The notes under the pieces: generated by a model
The model's input: only the letters and a program-made list of their open reading frames with translations
What the model was told of the DNA's origin: nothing
Database searches by the model: none
Program-made: the position numbers and the translations under genes
In this document: one piece after another, positions 1 through 10,242 of the stretch
Layout: every line of letters begins with the position of its first letter
Numbering within the stretch: the stretch's first letter is position 1
Assembly: GCA_032718475.1 (NCBI GenBank)
Contig: JAUCBJ010007285.1
Coordinates: 1-64,000 of the forward strand
DNA: 64,000 bases
Source of the DNA: Nemertoderma westbladi
Taxonomy: Eukaryota; Xenacoelomorpha; Nemertodermatida; Nemertodermatidae
Direction of reading: 5' to 3'

Positions 1-675
1 GGCCTGTCGTTCGGCCGCTTGTTCGGCCTCTCGCCTTTGTGTTTCGGCGGCTAGTACATCTTGCTCGGCTTGCAGTTGAATATACTCATCTTCCATCCGA
101 GCTTTGAGGGCTAATGCCTTCCGTTCTCTCAGTTGGTCTCGGAGTGGCGGCGCCCCTTGAGAACTGCGCGCTGAGCCGGATATCTCGCTCCTAGCGCTGG
201 AGTGCTGATTTCTGGTGGACCCCATTCTCTTGTGATGTACTCCTGTCCTGATGCTGGAGGATCGTACTGATTCCGCGTCTGTTCTTTCAGCCCTCTTGTA
301 ATACTGTTCCTCATAGCCTCTCACCAGGCTGAGGGTCCTCCGGTGTTGTTTGCGGAACCCATCTAGATGTACAACGTGTTCTTCCAGCTTGGGGTAGTTT
401 TCCTGATCGGTGGGAGGAACGAGCTCTTGGTACGCCTGTATCATTCTTTCGTACCGCTGTAGGATATTTCGGATACTTTGAAGCTGAGTTTGTACCTCAT
501 TGAGGGGGGTTTTGACTCCCTTGAGTTGTTTCTCCATCCGTTGATACGCTCGGGTTACTCCGCCTTTAAGAGCCCCTAACCGACGGGTCATGTTCTTGAC
601 GTTTGGGACCTCGTCGGCTTCCGAGTCTGTGTGGTGATCCATCTCGTCGGTATCGGATATGTTATTTGTGGTCAT
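1..675 (-). CDS. BEL/Pao gag, N-terminal part (runs off window)
   Basis: The ATG is at 675-673 on the minus strand and the frame stays open to the window edge. It matches the first 225 codons of the ORF starting at 24065: an acidic N-terminus, a predicted helical coiled-coil stretch, then the start of a Glu/Arg/Gln/Ala-rich repeat. The start overlaps the stop of the upstream small ORF in an ATGA, as in the full copy. Gag should form the particle that packages the element RNA. The zinc-knuckle and protease parts are outside the window. Confidence 0.8.
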   Translation of the reverse strand, partial: MTTNNISDTDEMDHHTDSEADEVPNVKNMTRRLGALKGGVTRAYQRMEKQLKGVKTPLNEVQTQLQSIRNILQRYERMIQAYQELVPPTDQENYPKLEEHVVHLDGFRKQHRRTLSLVRGYEEQYYKRAERTDAESVRSSSIRTGVHHKRMGSTRNQHSSARSEISGSARSSQGAPPLRDQLRERKALALKARMEDEYIQLQAEQDVLAAETQRREAEQAAERQA

Positions 676-863
676 TGTAACGCCTCGTCGATGGCGAGAT
701 ACGCGATGTCGTAAAACAGTTCCTCGTAGGTATTGTACTCAGCTTGGACCACCCGAACAGTAATCCTGAATCGTCCAACGTTCGTTCCTTGTACCTCAAC
801 TTCGACGTGCCAGATTCCTGGCTCAACTTGAATTATATCAATGGGTGTGATCGATACTTCCAT
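672..863 (-). CDS. 63-aa upstream ORF of the BEL element (copy 2)
   Basis: The translation is identical to the ORF at 23877-24068. Its stop codon shares an ATGA with the gag start. I do not recognise the product; it is predicted beta-rich and acidic, with no cysteines. Perfect preservation in both copies shows only that the copies are young, but the overlap itself is suggestive of coupled translation. Confidence 0.5.
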   Translation of the reverse strand: MEVSITPIDIIQVEPGIWHVEVEVQGTNVGRFRITVRVVQAEYNTYEELFYDIAYLAIDEALQ

Positions 864-1065
864 TCCCTGTTAACAACTCTCCCGAATTGTGATCTGCCGA
901 CTACGAGTTGGTTAGATCGAGTTTGTTGTTTAATTAAACCACGACTTTGTCTCAACTCAAATACCAGAGTTTCCTCGTAGTGGGTGCTGGCAAGCACGTA
1001 GAGAGTTTTTGAAGAGTATTGAAGGATTCTCAACTTCCACCAGTTGAAGTTGACCGTAATTATCC

Positions 1066-1092
1066 TTAATTTTGACACCGTGTCAAAATTAA
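1066..1092. repeat. 27-bp near-perfect palindrome in BEL leader (single unit)
   Basis: The two arms are 13 nt (TTAATTTTGACAC and its complement) around one base. This copy has one unit; the full element has three at a 42-bp period (23563-23673). Confidence 0.85.
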
Positions 1093-1114
1093 CCGCATTA
1101 ATTATTCTTAATTT

Positions 1115-2710
1115 TGTTGCCGTTATTCCTACACCAGGGGGAAAAACGCCGATGCTGGAGACGTGACTTAACAGACCACCGAGCCCCGGCCAGTCACCGG
1201 ATATTGATTGTGGGGAGGGAATATTTCTAAGATGCAAGTTTGCGGTTGAGAAAAGCTGCATTAGTTGGATATACTCTTTAATGTAACTTCCTATAGTTGA
1301 AAACCTGTTGAAACCTGATTAAGAATAATTTTGGGCTTCCCCAAATCAATATACACCAAATATTCACAATAAGTATACACGATAATATAAATCCCTACGG
1401 TATATTATTTAATAACCCGCTGTTCGCTCAGAATTTTAGCCTACCTAATGTTCCCCAGATTTTCCCTCAGTCCCAGTCTTAGTGCCGTAGTGTCGGTGTC
1501 GGTCGACCCTGTCGCGTGTCCGTTCCACCCCTCACGAACCCCGAAGGGAACGATCATCGAGAACCAGCACGGCTTGGCTAAGGGTCGGTCCAGTCGGTAG
1601 ACTCTGTCGCGTATCCGTACCACCCCTCTCGAACCCCGAAGGGTTCGGTCATCGAGAACCAGTACGGCTTGGCTAGGAGTCTGTCGTGTCGGTGGACCCG
1701 TTCGCGTGTCCGTTCCACCCCTCACGAACCCCGAAGGGTTCGATCATCGAGAACCAGAACGGCTTGGCTAGGGGTCCGTCAGTTCATCACAGAAACCCAA
1801 CCACCTAGGCTTTCCGAGTCCTTTTCAGGCTCGTAGTCGCTTCGGCAGCCGAGAAACTGCTCCGAACAGTCGGTAGGCCAGTAGAGTCTAGTCGAGTCTA
1901 GTCCTTTGTCTTTCGACCCCATCGCGTGTCCGTTCCACCCCTCACGAACCCCGAAGGGAACGATCATCGAGAACCAGAACGGCTTGGCTAAGGGGTCTGT
2001 CGTCGGTTCCCGTCGCAAATCACAGTCAAGCAGTCAGCGTTCCGAGTCCTTTTCAGGCTCGTAGTAGCTGCAGTTGACCCGAGACCGCTAAGGGCAGTCC
2101 TTGTCAAACCAGTCCTGTGGCCAGCCCTTTCGCATGTCCGTCCCACCCCTCACGAACCCCGAAGGGATCGGTCATCGAGAACCAGTACGGCTTAGGTCAG
2201 GGGGCAGTCTTAAGTTGGCCACCTGTTCGCGTGTCCGCTCCACCCCTCACGAACCCCGGGGTTCGATCATCGAGACCCAGAACGGCTTGGCTACTAAGGG
2301 GCCGTCGGTGCCCGTCGCAAATCCCTGACACAAGCAGTCAGCGTTCCGAGTCCTTTTCAGGCTCGTAGTAGCTGCCGTTGGCCAGGGACCGCTAAGGGCA
2401 GTCCTTGTCCTTTAGGCCTGGCACATTACCAAATCCACCCCTACAGGCAGCAGGAAGTTGGCCAGGGCCTAATAGTACTCAGGCTAACCTGAATACTGCT
2501 TGCATTTTCCATCCCCCCTGGCCCTTATAACTATGAAATTATTCCCGTACCCTGTAAGTTGCCCCAAAGTTCGCCCATAAATCGCCCCCAGTTTATTGAA
2601 TGTGCCCAAAACCCATGGTCCCGCACCCAGTAGTAATATCGGAATAATCAATTTTAATAAAATACAAAAATATTCAACTCGCGTTATGGAAAGTTGAAAT
2701 ACCGCGAACA
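1115..2710 (-). repeat. BEL/Pao LTR, 1596 bp, one tandem unit short
   Basis: On the minus strand it begins TGTTCGCGGTATTTC at 2710 and ends CAACA at 1115, the same termini as the LTRs at 21642 and 32160. It contains the GAGCCTGAAAAGGACTCGG word at 2037-2068, 2341-2372 and partly at about 1810-1838, plus the stem-loop array. It is 304 bp shorter than the other LTRs, exactly one internal tandem unit. Confidence 0.9.
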
Positions 2711-2901
2711 ATACATAAAGCCGTCAGCATGGATATTATAGAAGTTGTTAAATATATATAAGTATCTGCTACGTCGCTGAGATATTTTCCAATTTGTAAT
2801 GTAAATATTGTACCAATTAACCATAGAATTACACATAGAATGAACAACCATAACTTGAAGTTAATTTTAATCAGTCTAGTGAATGTTGCTAGCGTTGCCA
2901 A
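2711..2901 (-). pseudogene. Hydrophobic ORF fragment broken by the LTR insertion
   Basis: From an ATG at 2901 the minus strand reads about 63 codons with two hydrophobic segments, each long enough to span a membrane. The frame then runs straight into the LTR end at 2710. I do not recognise the protein. It may be a broken host membrane-protein exon or a chance ORF in AT-rich DNA. Confidence 0.2.
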
Positions 2902-2947
2902 GCGACAAAATGGAACAGAAAGTGGAACAGTAAATCAGAGCGTTTAA

Positions 2948-3085
2948 GGGGGGGGGGGGGGGGGGGGGGCAACCTTTTGCCGAAACGCAACTTTTTTGCG
3001 AATCGCGACTGTTGCTGAAACGCGACTTTTTGCCGAAATGCAAATTTTTTGCCAAATCGCACCTTTTTGCCGAAACGCGACGACA
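2948..3085. repeat. Poly-G tract (22 G) followed by degenerate 27-bp repeats
   Basis: 2948-2969 is an uninterrupted G run. It is followed by about four imperfect units built on TTGCCGAAACGCGAC. The ORFs reading through it are repeat shadows. Confidence 0.8.
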
Positions 3086-3239
3086 CCATTTTGAGAGCAT
3101 TCTGAAATTATTAACAAAGTCTTGGCTGTGTTGCCATCACTGCATCTTCATGATGATGATGTTTGCCCAATGTTTTGTTTTTCGTTATTAGAATTCCCTG
3201 CATAGGCGCGTAATTTATTCCAATAATAATCAGCCAGTG
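3086..3239. other. No gene seen
   Basis: Short unclassified sequence with a small ATG/ATC repeat near 3148. No coding signal is recognised. Confidence 0.5.
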
Positions 3240-3455
3240 GGTTTGATCTTGTGATTTGGTGGCCTCATGGAGTGAATAAGTATGGTGGACAGCCCTTGAC
3301 TGTTTTGTGAGACGCATCTTAAAGGACACTGGCCTTGAAGATGCGGATGATTTAGCAAATGTCATGGATGATAGGGAGTTGTGGCGATGCAATTTAGTCG
3401 ACAAGCCGGCACAGCATTCTTAATATTATTATAATGCAATGCAATATGCATAATA
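3240..3455 (+). mobile_element. LINE 3'-end fragment (endonuclease/RT family)
   Basis: This matches the 3' end of the LINE at 8870-9050: the same coding tail (a stretch reading GLEDADDLANVM) and the terminal CCGGCACAGCATTCTTAA, then TGCA-rich 3' sequence. The 5' part is missing, as expected for target-primed reverse transcription. It directly precedes the long LINE copy. Confidence 0.75.
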
Positions 3456-3459
3456 ATAA

Positions 3460-4569
3460 ATGCATATAATGCTGACTCCATTGCGACACCCACCCTGTGG
3501 AATGGCAAACCAGGGTGTGGTATTTGCCCCGAGAGCTGACTCGGCAAAAAAAGCACCCCCAACCCCCACTATGGATTACATTAGCAATGCGGAGGTCCGG
3601 CCACTAGAGGCCAGTGGAATTAACGGACACAATCGGCCTAACAGGCGTCAGTTAACTCCTGACCGGCTGCCTGTCTCACCCTCTACTGGAGAGAGAGCAG
3701 CCAACAATTCTCTGAGTCCCTTTCCTGATGACCTTTCTGGCCCAAACCCTTTGTCACCAGGAAGGCCAGATTGTGATGGGGAGAGGGATTCTGGAGTTGG
3801 AGGCTACTCTCATGTTCCACCCCGACCAACAAAGCCATTGGTGAATCTGAGGCAAGTCACAAGACTAGCCTCAGTAAACACCCTAACACTCGGGTCCCCA
3901 ATGCGACAAGGTGAGCTGACTGCCTTGGCAGATAAGCTTTCTCTTAGCGCAGTGGGTGTTCAAGAGCACCGAATGCAGACTGGACAGACTGATGAGGTTC
4001 TGATTAAGGACATGGGGGGCGGTTGGCGACTCGCCCTCGCATCAGCAGATGATAGTGGCAATGGTGGAATTGGTCTATTGATGAATCCAACTGCACATGC
4101 AGCATTGGACAAAATAGACCAAATCTCTAACCGCATCATCCGTTGCCACTTCTCATGTTCTGGAAGACTGGCTAAGAAGTTTCCTAAGGTGGTTCTGATT
4201 GTGTGCTACTCTCCAACTAGTGTTGCCCCTGTAGAGGAGGTGGAAAATTTCTACCACAATCTACAAGCAGCTACTGATGGAGTGGATCAGCATGCATTCT
4301 TAACATTCCTGGGAGACTTTAATGCAAGTCTGCATCACTCACCTACATCGCCCTGGGTCTATAGCAATAGTGTTAACCGAAATTCCGTCCATCTTCAGGA
4401 TTTTATCTCTGGAAATGGATTGTTTTCGGCTGGAACCCAGTTCAAGAAGCAAACTGGAAAGCTATGGACTCATAGTGGACCCAGTGGTCACAAGTCTCAG
4501 ATAGACCATATCCTGTTTCGTAGGAAATACAGGAGCTCTATACAAGACTGTAATGCATTTACACTATGA
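3460..4569 (+). pseudogene. LINE ORF2, endonuclease domain
   Basis: This is an endonuclease/exonuclease/phosphatase-fold domain that nicks target DNA to prime reverse transcription. Visible family motifs in order are NTLTLGSP near codon 140, VGVQEHR, GGIGLLMN, VCYSPT, LGDFNA and IDHIL. The ORF ends at an in-frame TGA at 4567-4569, yet the final SSDHR endonuclease motif follows in the same frame at 4576-4590. The TGA is therefore a nonsense mutation, not a natural end. The roughly 120 residues before the fold are low-complexity and Pro-rich. Confidence 0.75.
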
Positions 4570-5616
4570 CCCTTCTCCAGTGATCACCGCCTTATTGTGG
4601 CCAAGGTAAGACTTAGTCTGCGTGCTAGCAGAACAACGAAATCTGCCTTGCCGCGGCATGACTGGTCCTCTCTGTTGCAACAGCCAAGTGTGAGATCCAG
4701 CTTCACACTACAGCTGAGCAACAGGTATGAGGTTCTTGCCTCTGAGGCGGCAGATCAGGGTGAGGGCTATACTGCCTTCACAGAAGCAGTTAAGTTAGCA
4801 GCTGCAGAAACAGTTCCTGTATACCCTCGAAACAGGAAAAGTGCCCCCTGGAAGTGCCGAAATGACCTATATAAGGCGCAGAAAGAGTCCCGACTCAAAC
4901 AGACTACAGCGGCCAAGAATGCAGTTAAGGATGCATCTAGGTTCCTGAACAGGCAGTACTCTGTTAATCTACAGGAGCTAATAAACCAACAGGTTGATGC
5001 CATCAATGATGCTGACGACAGCAGGCAATCATCCCAGGCATGGAAATCGATCAACTTGCTTACTGGGCGGAAAAGCCAACCAACCACCAAGGTTAAGGCT
5101 GAATCACCAGCCGATCACCTCAATGGTTGGAAGGCCCACTTTAAAAAGCTCCTCAATAATGACAGGGTATTGCCTGATAACTTTATAGAAGTAAAAGTGT
5201 CTGAGTCTGTACTCCCATATATTCCCATTGGCGATATCTACTTTGCAGAAGTGGAGGCTGCTGCAAAGAGCATTAAGACCAATCGTGCCAGTGGAGTAGA
5301 TGGTGTTCCCCCTGCGGTCTTTAAAATACCTGAGTGTTTAAAGCTCATCTATCCCATCATAATAGACATGTACCGAACAACAAGAGTGCCACAAGAAATG
5401 AAAAAAAATAAGTTGGTGCCAGTTCCCAAGAAGGGCAACCTAACACTCTATGGTTCTTTTCGGGGAATCTCATTGATCTCGATTCCTGCAAAGCTATACA
5501 ATAGAATTATATTAAATCGCATCAGGGATCCCATTGAGAGACTGCTCCGTGGAAATCAGAATGGGTTCCGTAAAGGTCGTGGGACCATGGAACCCATTTT
5601 GGACTTAGAAGGATAA
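4570..5616 (+). pseudogene. LINE ORF2, linker and N-terminal RT
   Basis: This continues the endonuclease frame after the premature TGA. It includes the RT landmarks ASGVDGVPP, a Lys/Pro-rich VPVPKKG segment, FRGISLISIPAKLYNRI and NQNGFRKGRGTMEPIL. Just after the last of these the frame is lost and a stop follows at 5614-5616. The first apparent start (GTG at 4597) is not real, because the coding continues from upstream. Confidence 0.75.
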
Positions 5617-6267
5617 TTGAAGAGTTATCAAATAGCGTCTGGCTGTTATCTTTGTTGACTTCTTCAAGGCCTTTAATTCAGTCTCCCGCTCACGTATGTT
5701 CAGCATACTTTCATTATATGGGATTCCTGATGAAATTATTGCAGCAGAGCTCAACTCATCAGATCAGTATACGATGGTTCGACAACATTTGTGTCTACTG
5801 TTGATGGTGACACAAACCATTTGAAGTGTTATGGGGCATCCTCTAGGGAGACACACTTGCACCATTCTTGTTCATAATTGTGGTTGACTATGTTCTACGC
5901 ATGTCCTTAGATCATCATAATGATCATGGGGTGATGATAACTCCACCTAATGGCTCCAGAAGTCGAGGAAATCCTGCCAAGTACCTAACTGATCTAGACT
6001 TTGCTGATGACTTAGGAGTACTCTCAGAATCACTAGAGGGAGCCCAACGGCTCCTCAGCTCATTAGAACATGCTGCTTCTAGTGTTGGTCTTTTTATTAA
6101 CTCCAGAAAGACAGTTAACTTTGAAAGTTCTCAGCGAGTCTCTGATCGGATGAACATAAGCACAAAGGATGGTATGCTTGAGCATGTGGACGACTTCTGT
6201 TACCTGGGATCATGGATCCGGAAGTCAGGTGAGGACCTTCGAATATGTAAGGGAAAGGCATGGGCAG
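5617..6267 (+). pseudogene. LINE ORF2, RT palm (frameshifted)
   Basis: RT similarity resumes in shifted frames. The clearest open stretch is 5868-6267 with the catalytic FADD box at about 5999-6010, followed by a thumb-like region with CYLGSWI. Several frame changes lie between 5617 and 5868. Similarity stops at the TA where the DNA transposon begins. Confidence 0.7.
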
Positions 6268-6269
6268 TA

Positions 6270-8519
6270 GGGTGTTCTAAAAAAACACTTTTTCCTCGGA
6301 ATTCAGGTGCACTCTATTTAGCGTGTGTTATTTGGTGCTCAATCATCATATTTTAAGTAAAAAGCCGATTACTCAAAATTTAGACCCCCCGCAGTCAAAA
6401 AAATCTCAAAATTTTGAAAAAAAATACGAAAATTTTTGAAAATTTTGAAAAAGTGTGAAATTTTTATTGTGCACTCACCGATTTAAGGTGAAATCACCAT
6501 TTGAAGCTCATAATTCAATATAAGGATACAGATGGACATTAATAAAACCCCCCGCATCCCAAAAATGTGAAAATTTTTGCAAAAATTTCAAAAAGCTCCA
6601 AAATAATTTTTAATATCTTAACATTATTAACATTAATAATAATTTTTTTCTTGGAATTTAGGTGCACTCTATTTTTGTGTGTGATTTGGTACTCAATCAT
6701 CATATTTTAAGTAAAAAGTCGATTACTCAATATTTGAACCCCCCGCAGGCAGCGCGAAAAATTGCAAAATTTTGCAAAAGTTCTAAAATGCTCGAAAATA
6801 ATATTATGTGACACCGCGTTTATTGATTTTATAATTCCAAATGTGGTGATAGGAACCGCCATCACAATTTCAATCCTAAATTAAATTTACCCTTATTTAA
6901 GTTATTTATTTATTTATTTTAGAATTATGTAATCAGTTTTTTATATTGCCAATACAAAAACACCCCAACCTAAGTTGTAGGACTTATACGATTGTTCACT
7001 TCTTAAAGTCAGGGAACATCTTTCTGCGATGTTCAACCACCTGCAGCAAATATTTTATTTGCTGCTCGTCTCGTGATCTTTCTATAAAGTCCTGAATTAA
7101 CCTCATGCCACGCTCAGCAGGAACATTAACAACCTTGAGGTCCTGAACAACAAACATAATCAGGTCATTAAATCCTTGATGCTCATTCCATTCGGACGTC
7201 GGTTTTTTTTAAGAAAGTTGTGGTCCGTGTCAATTCCCAGAGCATCAAAGACAAACCACGATTAATGGCCGATAAGGTCACTCAGGCGTGTGCTGGGTAA
7301 AAGAATAGGCATTAGAGGTTTCCCAAGAGGTAACTCTACAGGATGTGGCGCACGGAGCAGAGTTGACGATATTGATCACTTTACATTATCAGCCACATGA
7401 TCAGAGTAACGCGTGAATACAATACACTCCTCAGTCAAATACCAGTGATGGTTGGATAACCTGCAGCTTCAGCTACTTCAGCGTCAATCATCCTTAGATC
7501 CTGAAGCTCATGCCAGAACTCCAAGTCATTCAGTGGTGCATCTGCCGCACAGGTGCAATGCAGCCACTTTGGAACATACTATAGCATAGTAAAAGTGCAA
7601 TGTTTTTGCAGCAATGAAACCATCTCCTTGGAGTAATGAGCTTGTTCACAGAAAGCCAGCATCATAGCAGGGTAAATAATGGCGGGCATCCAGTGAGCTT
7701 GATTAGCAGCCCTCAACCATCGAACTCCCCTTGGGGGCGGGCTCCTTGCCCAACAATATCATTGCCAACTCGGCAGATTTACGATAATCATTCCTTGGCA
7801 TGATCTCCTGTAGTCAGGATCTCATTTAGCGTCTCAGTCACACGTTTTCGTCGCGATGCAAGTGCCTTACCCCTAATTTTTAAAGTCTCATACGACTCCA
7901 GGTTTAGAGTGTTCCATACACTATCACGAAAACTAACAAATTGTGGATCAGCTGGACTTGACGTCTTTCCAAACAGCGACCTGTATGCAGTACCCAGAAC
8001 GAGTTCGAAGACATGGTGGCAACAGGCTAGCCACAACATTTTCTGTTTGAGGGAATTTTCCTGCAAAACACAAGCTCCACTAATCCAGCCAGAATTGTTA
8101 GCAGTGGTATATAGAATACTAAACCTCACAGACAACCAGCCATCTGCCATTCATCAACTAGAGTCTCAACAAGAGACCTTTTGAGTTGGTTATAAGTGGC
8201 ACACCAAGGAGCTTTCCCGCTTTATAATGAGGCATGCCAGACACAAGAACATTAATAATTGTACAGTATGTTAAAAATATTATTTTTGAGCGTTTTGAAA
8301 TTTTTGCAAAAATTTCGCATTTTTTGGGTGCGGGTTTTTTTATTAATGTCCAAATGTATCCTTATTTGCAATATGAGCGTCACATGGTGATTTCACCTTA
8401 AATTAGCGAGTGCACCATAACAATTTACAATTTTGTCGAATTTTTTTCAAAATTTTGTGATTTTTTGGGCTGTGGGGGGTACCTAAATTCCAAGGAAAAA
8501 GTGTTTTTTCAGAACACCC
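6270..8519. mobile_element. TIR DNA transposon, 2250 bp, inside the LINE RT
   Basis: The left terminus GGGTGTTCTAAAAAAACACT is mirrored by the right terminus ending at 8519; about 35 of the first 38 positions match. Sub-terminal inverted similarity continues for about 250 bp (6390-6610 against 8265-8480). TA flanks both ends (6268-6269, 8520-8521), consistent with TA target duplication. A second, direct copy of the left terminal sequence lies at about 6645-6790. LINE coding resumes right after 8521. Superfamily is not assigned. Confidence 0.8.
6990..8210 (-). pseudogene. Decayed transposase-like gene of the TIR element
   Basis: The best open stretch is 8150-7788 (120 codons), with NNSGWISGACVLQE followed by LWLACCHHVFELVLG. 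The Asn-Ser-Gly...Cys-His-His-x-x-Glu-Leu pattern resembles a transposase-like family I remember from invertebrate genomes, but I cannot name its superfamily. Further down the minus strand, near 7000-7300, broken frames hold a basic C-terminal segment. Upstream of 8150 another frame reads a segment that seems to continue the protein. Stops and frameshifts show it is inactive. Confidence 0.45.
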
Positions 8520-8521
8520 TA

Positions 8522-9030
8522 ATGGACAGACTTGAATAGGCTTTCCAGGATTTGGAAGTCACCGAGAATTAATCGGAAACTTAAGGTCCGATTATTTAGA
8601 GCAGCAGTAGTTCCAGTACTCCTCTATGGGAGTCCATGCTGGGCTCTAACTGCCGAGGACACCAAATCTCTGGATGGCACATTCACAAGAATGCTACGCC
8701 GGGTTCATTGTGTCAAGTACAATGAAAACATCTCCAACCAGACACTATATAACATTGGAGGTGTCTCATTGGTTCCCCCAAGCTTGACACTAGAACAAAA
8801 TCGCCTCCGCTTTGCAGGACATTGCTTTCGCCGTGAGGACCAGCCAGTGCATAATCTTGTACTTTGTCAGCCTACATGGAGTGAATAAGCATGGTGGACA
8901 GCCCATGACTTTCTTGAGACGCCTCTTAAAGGACACTGGCCTTGAAGATGCGGATGATCTAGCAAATGTCATGGGGGATAGGGAGTTGTGGCAGCGCAAT
9001 TTTGTCGAAAAGCCGGCACAGCATTCTTAA
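8522..9030 (+). pseudogene. LINE ORF2, C-terminal region after the insertion
   Basis: 8532-8888 reads the usual LINE C-terminal domain after RT, with FRAAVVPVLLYGSPCW and MLRRVHCVKYN. A frame change near 8880 leads into the final segment, which ends at 9028-9030. The same two segments recur on the minus strand at 20905-21530 and 47199-47630. Confidence 0.7.
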
Positions 9031-9075
9031 AAATGCAGCAGCAATGCAACATGCCGATACTAGTAGTAGTAGTAG

Positions 9076-9652
9076 TATAGGACTGGAGACTAGATATCAG
9101 GACAACTAGCAGATTAGATACACATTTCAGTACCATCGTTCAGGCGTTGATCTGTTGATTGAAAGTCATTTCATTAATGGTAGGGTGGGTAAACTTTATT
9201 ATAAAGTTATAACAATATAGGGTATTCTATTCATTGGTCATTGCCATCATCACCACAACATACGAATATCAATAACAACGTACGACGGTCTGAACTAGTG
9301 TATCTACGGTATTGAATGTTAAACAATTATTATAATTACCGAGTATATAAAAGTAGATGAGACACAGAAAAAGATATTAACTAAGTATACGGGTCGGTAC
9401 TGGTAAAACCGTTGAATGCATATTAATACTGACATACATACTGACAAGTAGGACAGTGCTACCAGTATTTACTACATACTGCATGTCAAACAAATATTTA
9501 TAAATTATTACAACACATCCCCGAAAGTAGGACTGCAGGAAGTAGGTACTACCGGTACTGATTGACTATACTGACGCTAACAAATTTACTAATTATACTG
9601 GCCTACTAATAAATTGGAAGTAGGGACTACCGGTACTACTACATACTGAATG
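9076..9652. other. No gene seen
   Basis: AT-rich unique-looking sequence with scattered TAC/GTA words (for example ACTACCGGTACT repeats near 9545-9640). No coding, RNA or transposon signature is recognised. Confidence 0.5.
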
Positions 9653-9865
9653 TTAAACAATACAAAACTCGTTGGCGATAGAGAAGGAACAATCGCGCGA
9701 TCGGAGTGAGGGATCTCTGGTTGGGAGCTGATTATCCCAAAAGAGTTCGCACAACGACCACCCACCGCAGGCGCACATGTAGGTAGTACACGGATTTCCT
9801 TGCTTGACGCATGCGCAGTGGACGCATTTCCCTTTGGTTGGGTGACACCCACAGCAAGCAGGCAT
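9653..9865 (-). pseudogene. Cysteine-rich zinc-binding-like ORF fragment
   Basis: From the ATG at 9865 the minus strand reads a 70-codon ORF with a cluster of about 13 Cys in the first 50 residues, including CCGCHPTKGKC and CACVKQGNPC. Clusters of this spacing occur in many transposon-associated invertebrate proteins, from memory and not checked. The Cys cluster is lost after about residue 45, so this is probably a fragment. Confidence 0.3.
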
Positions 9866-10227
9866 CGTATAAATCAGACACCACGCTGTAGTTTACCAGC
9901 GGAAGCTGTTATCACAGAGTAACACAGTAGGCACTAAACTGTTACATATAATTTAGTTGGCTGGAAATTACACACTAGCTGTAATGCAAAAGCAGTGTTG
10001 GGTTAGGGTATCACTTCATAAAATGTTTAATTATATAAAGGAGATTTTAGAAATAATAAATATATGTAGGGGCCAAAACACCTATATCACAAATACAATC
10101 CAGTTTGCCAGTTACAGTGAATACATTTAATAAAATTAGGATTAAAGATGTCCTTCATTGTCTTCTTGGTGCTTTTCTAACAGACCTCACCACATTTCAT
10201 TTTGACAACAGGAAGTTTTATGAGTCA
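9866..10227. other. Unclassified sequence 3' of the channel gene
   Basis: No ORF with family features. It probably holds the 3' flank of the minus-strand channel gene. Confidence 0.4.
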
Positions 10228-10233
10228 TTTATT
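10228..10233 (-). terminator. Poly(A) signal of the K2P channel gene
   Basis: AATAAA on the minus strand, 10 bp beyond the stop at 10243. A second candidate lies further downstream. Confidence 0.45.
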
Positions 10234-10242
10234 CAAAAACGC

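Larger units (their letters stand above)
1..2710 (-). mobile_element. BEL/Pao LTR retrotransposon, second copy, inverted and cut by window edge
   Basis: This block is the near-identical reverse complement of 21642-24740. Reading the minus strand it holds an LTR, a leader, a 63-codon upstream ORF and the first 225 codons of gag. It differs from the full copy by one fewer 304-bp LTR unit and two fewer 42-bp leader units, so the LTR is 1596 instead of 1900 bp. The rest of the element, including any accessory ORF, lies left of the window. The target duplication cannot be checked because only one end is visible. Confidence 0.9.
3456..9075 (+). mobile_element. Non-LTR retrotransposon (LINE), long copy with a DNA transposon inside
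   Basis: The copy carries, in order, an apurinic-like endonuclease, reverse transcriptase and a C-terminal region, then a 3' end with a (TAG)n tail at about 9060-9076. It is interrupted at 6270-8519 by a TIR transposon. Coding is broken by an in-frame TGA, frameshifts and that insertion, so it is dead. The endonuclease/RT organisation and short microsatellite tail suggest an RTE- or CR1-like clade; I cannot fix the clade by eye. The 5' boundary is uncertain. Confidence 0.8.
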
